A stretch of DNA of 64,000 bases from Aureimonas ureilytica DSM 18598 = NBRC 106430 (lineage in GTDB: Bacteria; Pseudomonadota; Alphaproteobacteria; Rhizobiales; Rhizobiaceae): NCBI RefSeq assembly GCF_000382705.1, contig NZ_ARQE01000004.1, forward strand, positions 280,197-344,196. Direction: 5' to 3'. The position numbers and the translations under genes are program-made. Under the pieces are notes generated by a model. The model did no database searches. It saw only the letters and a list, made by a program, of their open reading frames with translations, and was not told the DNA's origin. Every line of letters starts with the position of its first letter. Position 1 is the first letter of the stretch. Positions 62,414 to 64,000 of this stretch are shown in pieces.

Positions 62414-62455
62414 CGGATGGCGGAGCGCGTGCGGATCGGCGCGCCCGCCTTTCGG

Positions 62456-62483
62456 TCGTCTCTCGAAGCGGTTCGAGAGACGA
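62456..62483. repeat. Perfect hairpin after the phn operon
   Basis: TCGTCTCTCGAA, loop GCGG, TTCGAGAGACGA: a 12-bp perfect stem 42 bases after the phnN stop and 98 bases before the DUF4126 start. With no T-run on either side it may be a rho-independent-like end without U-tract, or an operator for the next gene. Confidence 0.65.
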
Positions 62484-62581
62484 GGGTCCGGGAGCACGAA
62501 GCGATTCGCACCCTCGACGGATACGATCCGCACCTTCGCGAGTTGTGTGAAAAATCATCCGTTCGACGCCGAGGAACCCGA

Positions 62582-63082
62582 ATGCTCGCTTCCCTTCTGA
62601 TCGGTCTGGTCGCCGGCCAGCGCGCCATGACCCCGCTGGCGCTCGTGGCCGATGCGGCGGGCCGGGGCCTTCTGCCGCCGGGCGCGCCGGGCGCGCGATG
62701 GCTCGCCCATCCGCTCGCCCGGCTCGGCGCGACGGCGCTCGCGGCCGGCGAGATGGCCGGCGACAAGCTCCCCTCCGCGCCCGATCGCACCGTGCCCTCG
62801 GGCCTCATAGCCCGCAGCCTGACGGCGGCGCTCGCCGGCGCGGCGTTCGCGCCGCGCGGCCGGCAGGTGGAGGGCGCCGCACTCGCCGCCGCCGCGGCGA
62901 TCGGTGCGTCCTTCCTCGGCCTTGCCCTGCGCAAGCGCGCCATGGCGCGCTACGGGCAGACCCGCACGGGCCTTGTGGAAGACGCGATCGTCCTCGCCAG
63001 CGGCACCGCGATCACCCAGCTCGCCACGAATCGCGCCGCCTCGCGCCGTTGGCCCGACAGGCTTTCGCACCGGCGCGACTGA
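62582..63082 (+). CDS. DUF4126-family membrane protein
   Basis: A 166-residue protein with three to four hydrophobic segments (LASLLIGLVAGQRAMTPLALVA, GATALAAGEMAGDK, SLTAALAGAAFA, EGAALAAAAAIGASFLGLAL). GQRAMTPLA near the N-terminus and EMAGDKLPSAPDRT are typical of DUF4126 proteins of unknown function. The start is ATG 62582, preceded by GAGGAA; the frame extends to 62417 but that part is polar and covers the hairpin. It is probably transcribed separately from the phn operon. Confidence 0.72.
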   Translation: MLASLLIGLVAGQRAMTPLALVADAAGRGLLPPGAPGARWLAHPLARLGATALAAGEMAGDKLPSAPDRTVPSGLIARSLTAALAGAAFAPRGRQVEGAALAAAAAIGASFLGLALRKRAMARYGQTRTGLVEDAIVLASGTAITQLATNRAASRRWPDRLSHRRD

Positions 63083-63100
63083 GCGCGCGCCGCACACAAG

Positions 63101-63134
63101 AGAGTGCAGTGATCGTGAGAGTGCAGTGATCGTG
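63101..63134. repeat. Tandem 17-bp direct repeat
   Basis: AGAGTGCAGTGATCGTG occurs twice head to tail with no mismatch, and three or four bases of a third copy follow. It lies just after the DUF4126 gene, in a 222-base gap before tRNA-Thr that otherwise holds nothing recognisable. Confidence 0.85.
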
Positions 63135-63304
63135 AGACAACGGCTCGGTGCGCTTCTCGCCGCATGAGAAGCCACCTAGGCGAACCGAGCCAGTCCATCA
63201 ACCGGATACGAAGCGTCTGACCGCCCGAATTTGCGTATCTGTCAGGTGTCAGCCAATCTAAAAGCCGAACCACGCGCCTAGATACTGTATTGTCAGGGGG
63301 AAGA

Positions 63305-63379
63305 TGGTGCTGCGAGAGAGGATTGAACTCTCGACCTCTCCATTACCAATGGAGTGCTCTACCACTGAGCTACCGCAGC
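63305..63379 (-). tRNA. tRNA-Thr (anticodon GGU)
   Basis: On the minus strand a complete 75-base cloverleaf: acceptor GCTGCGG pairing with TCGCAGC, D-arm GCTC-AGTGGTA-GAGC, anticodon stem CTCCA/TGGAG with loop TTGGTAA (anticodon GGT), T-arm GAGAG-TTCAATC-CTCTC, and an encoded CCA end. Confidence 0.96.
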
Positions 63380-63539
63380 GCTTCGATGGCGGCTGTTTGC
63401 CATAAGGCTTCAGGGAAGGCAAGTCGGATTGCGCGATCTTTTTCATCGTGCCGACATGCGAAAAGGCTAGACAGTCTTTTTCGCGACGCCTATAAGGCCC
63501 TCACCAACGCAGCACGGTTCGAACGAAGCGGCGCTGCTG

Positions 63540-63615
63540 GCCCAAGTAGCTCAGTTGGTAGAGCATGCGACTGAAAATCGCAGTGTCGGTGGTTCGATTC
63601 CGCCCTTGGGCACCA
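63540..63615 (+). tRNA. tRNA-Phe (anticodon GAA)
   Basis: A complete 76-base cloverleaf: acceptor GCCCAAG pairing with CTTGGGC, D-arm GCTC-AGTTGGTA-GAGC, anticodon stem TGCGA/TCGCA with loop CTGAAAA (anticodon GAA), T-loop TTCGATT, discriminator A, encoded CCA. Divergent from tRNA-Thr, 160 bases away. Confidence 0.97.
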
Positions 63616-63851
63616 TTTTCCTGGTTTTCAATCTGATGGACTGGTTCGGCTTGACGCTGAGCCGCTAGCTTGTGTTCGGCTCAGCCTGTCGTCGCGTCGA
63701 CAAGCGCCCATGCTCCACGCTCCGAATCTTCGTGTTTCGATTCGCGCGAATAGCGACCGTGCCCTAGGACCGCGCCCCGCCGAATCTCCGCCGAGCTTGG
63801 CAGCCCCTCCCCTCGCTACAAGCGCCTGCCGAAACCTCTCAGCGGAGAATC
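63616..63851. other. Gap after tRNA-Phe, no gene seen
   Basis: This 236-base stretch follows the CCA end of tRNA-Phe. It begins with TTTTCCTGGTTTT, which could serve as a simple end for tRNA transcription. No coding frame, terminator hairpin or integrase-type element is evident. It looks somewhat less GC-rich than the operons to the left. Confidence 0.35.
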
Positions 63852-64000
63852 ATGGCTGGAAAATTTTTCGTAGCGCCAGAGAGCAGAGCTCTGTCGCTGG
63901 AAGATCAGCAGGGTCACGCTTCCGCCGGTCCTGGCTGGCGGACGAGCCGCATAGCTCGCCCCATGGTCCGACGGCCCCAACCCCGCAAGGTTTCGTCGGT
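63852..64000 (+). CDS. Possible start of a gene, cut by the window edge
   Basis: An open frame begins at ATG 63852, preceded by CGGAGAA, and runs to the window end without a stop (49 complete codons). The translation (AGKFFVAPESRALSLEDQQ, then Arg/Pro-rich) matches nothing I recognise and could be chance. The sequence beyond the window would decide whether it is real. Confidence 0.2.
   Translation, partial: MAGKFFVAPESRALSLEDQQGHASAGPGWRTSRIARPMVRRPQPRKVSS

Noticed and set aside
63258-63574. Short ORFs overlapping the tRNA genes
   Set aside because: They read through tRNA-Thr and tRNA-Phe or their flanks and are artefacts of the open frames there.

Overview
The window is GC-rich, densely packed chromosomal DNA from an alphaproteobacterium, most likely of the order Hyphomicrobiales (Rhizobiales). 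The pointers are an NdvA/ChvA-type cyclic beta-glucan exporter, a PodJ-like polarity protein, the TauE + TIGR02186 pair, a MerR regulator of rhizobial type and the C-P lyase gene order. Aurantimonadaceae-like taxa would fit, but that is only a guess. There is no rRNA, CRISPR array, insertion sequence, integrase or transposase.

Region 1 (1-15.3 kb) is mixed housekeeping: the 3' end of pgk, an SGNH hydrolase, ndvA, a VOC protein, a TPR methyltransferase, a YitT protein, an HPP-CBS membrane protein, a SulP transporter, and a TauE/TIGR02186/DUF3429 cluster. Three members of the 'ligase-associated' DNA repair set (exonuclease, DEXH helicase, PdeM) are scattered among them, but the ATP-dependent ligase itself is absent.

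Region 2 (15.3-25.3 kb) holds a 1300-residue PodJ-like protein with a clear intrinsic terminator, a MerR regulator, a possible small protein followed by two hairpins, prmA, a SCO protein, a hexapeptide acyltransferase, an MFS transporter and a Tim44-domain protein.

Region 3 (25.4-36.8 kb) is a compact type II secretion system. gspL-gspM-gspC-like run leftward from a divergent promoter region; gspE-F-H-I-J-D-K run rightward; a minimal prepilin peptidase (gspO) faces gspK, and gspG lies beyond it. The secretin carries its own lipobox and no pilotin gene is seen.

Region 4 (36.8-51.0 kb) has two ABC uptake modules. One is a peptide-type system (two ATPases, two permeases, binding protein) with a dipeptidase. 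The other is a carbohydrate-type system (binding protein, two permeases, ATPase) divergent from two Gfo/Idh/MocA oxidoreductases and a FadR-family regulator. The divergent promoter carries two TGGT-N3-ACCA sites, one per promoter, which suggests that this regulator controls both arms.

Region 5 (51.05-62.4 kb) is a phosphonate (C-P lyase) locus: phnF divergent from phnGHIJKL, a hexapeptide transferase, phnCDE, a DUF1045 2H-type protein, phnM and phnN. Candidate PhoB boxes with 11-bp periodicity lie upstream of phnG and phnC, and AGAC/GTCT half-sites lie in the phnF-phnG gap. phnP and phnO are missing; DUF1045 and the hexapeptide protein sit where they might substitute.

Region 6 (62.4-64.0 kb) has a DUF4126 membrane protein, divergent tRNA-Thr(GGU) and tRNA-Phe(GAA), and a less typical tail after tRNA-Phe with one open frame running off the end.
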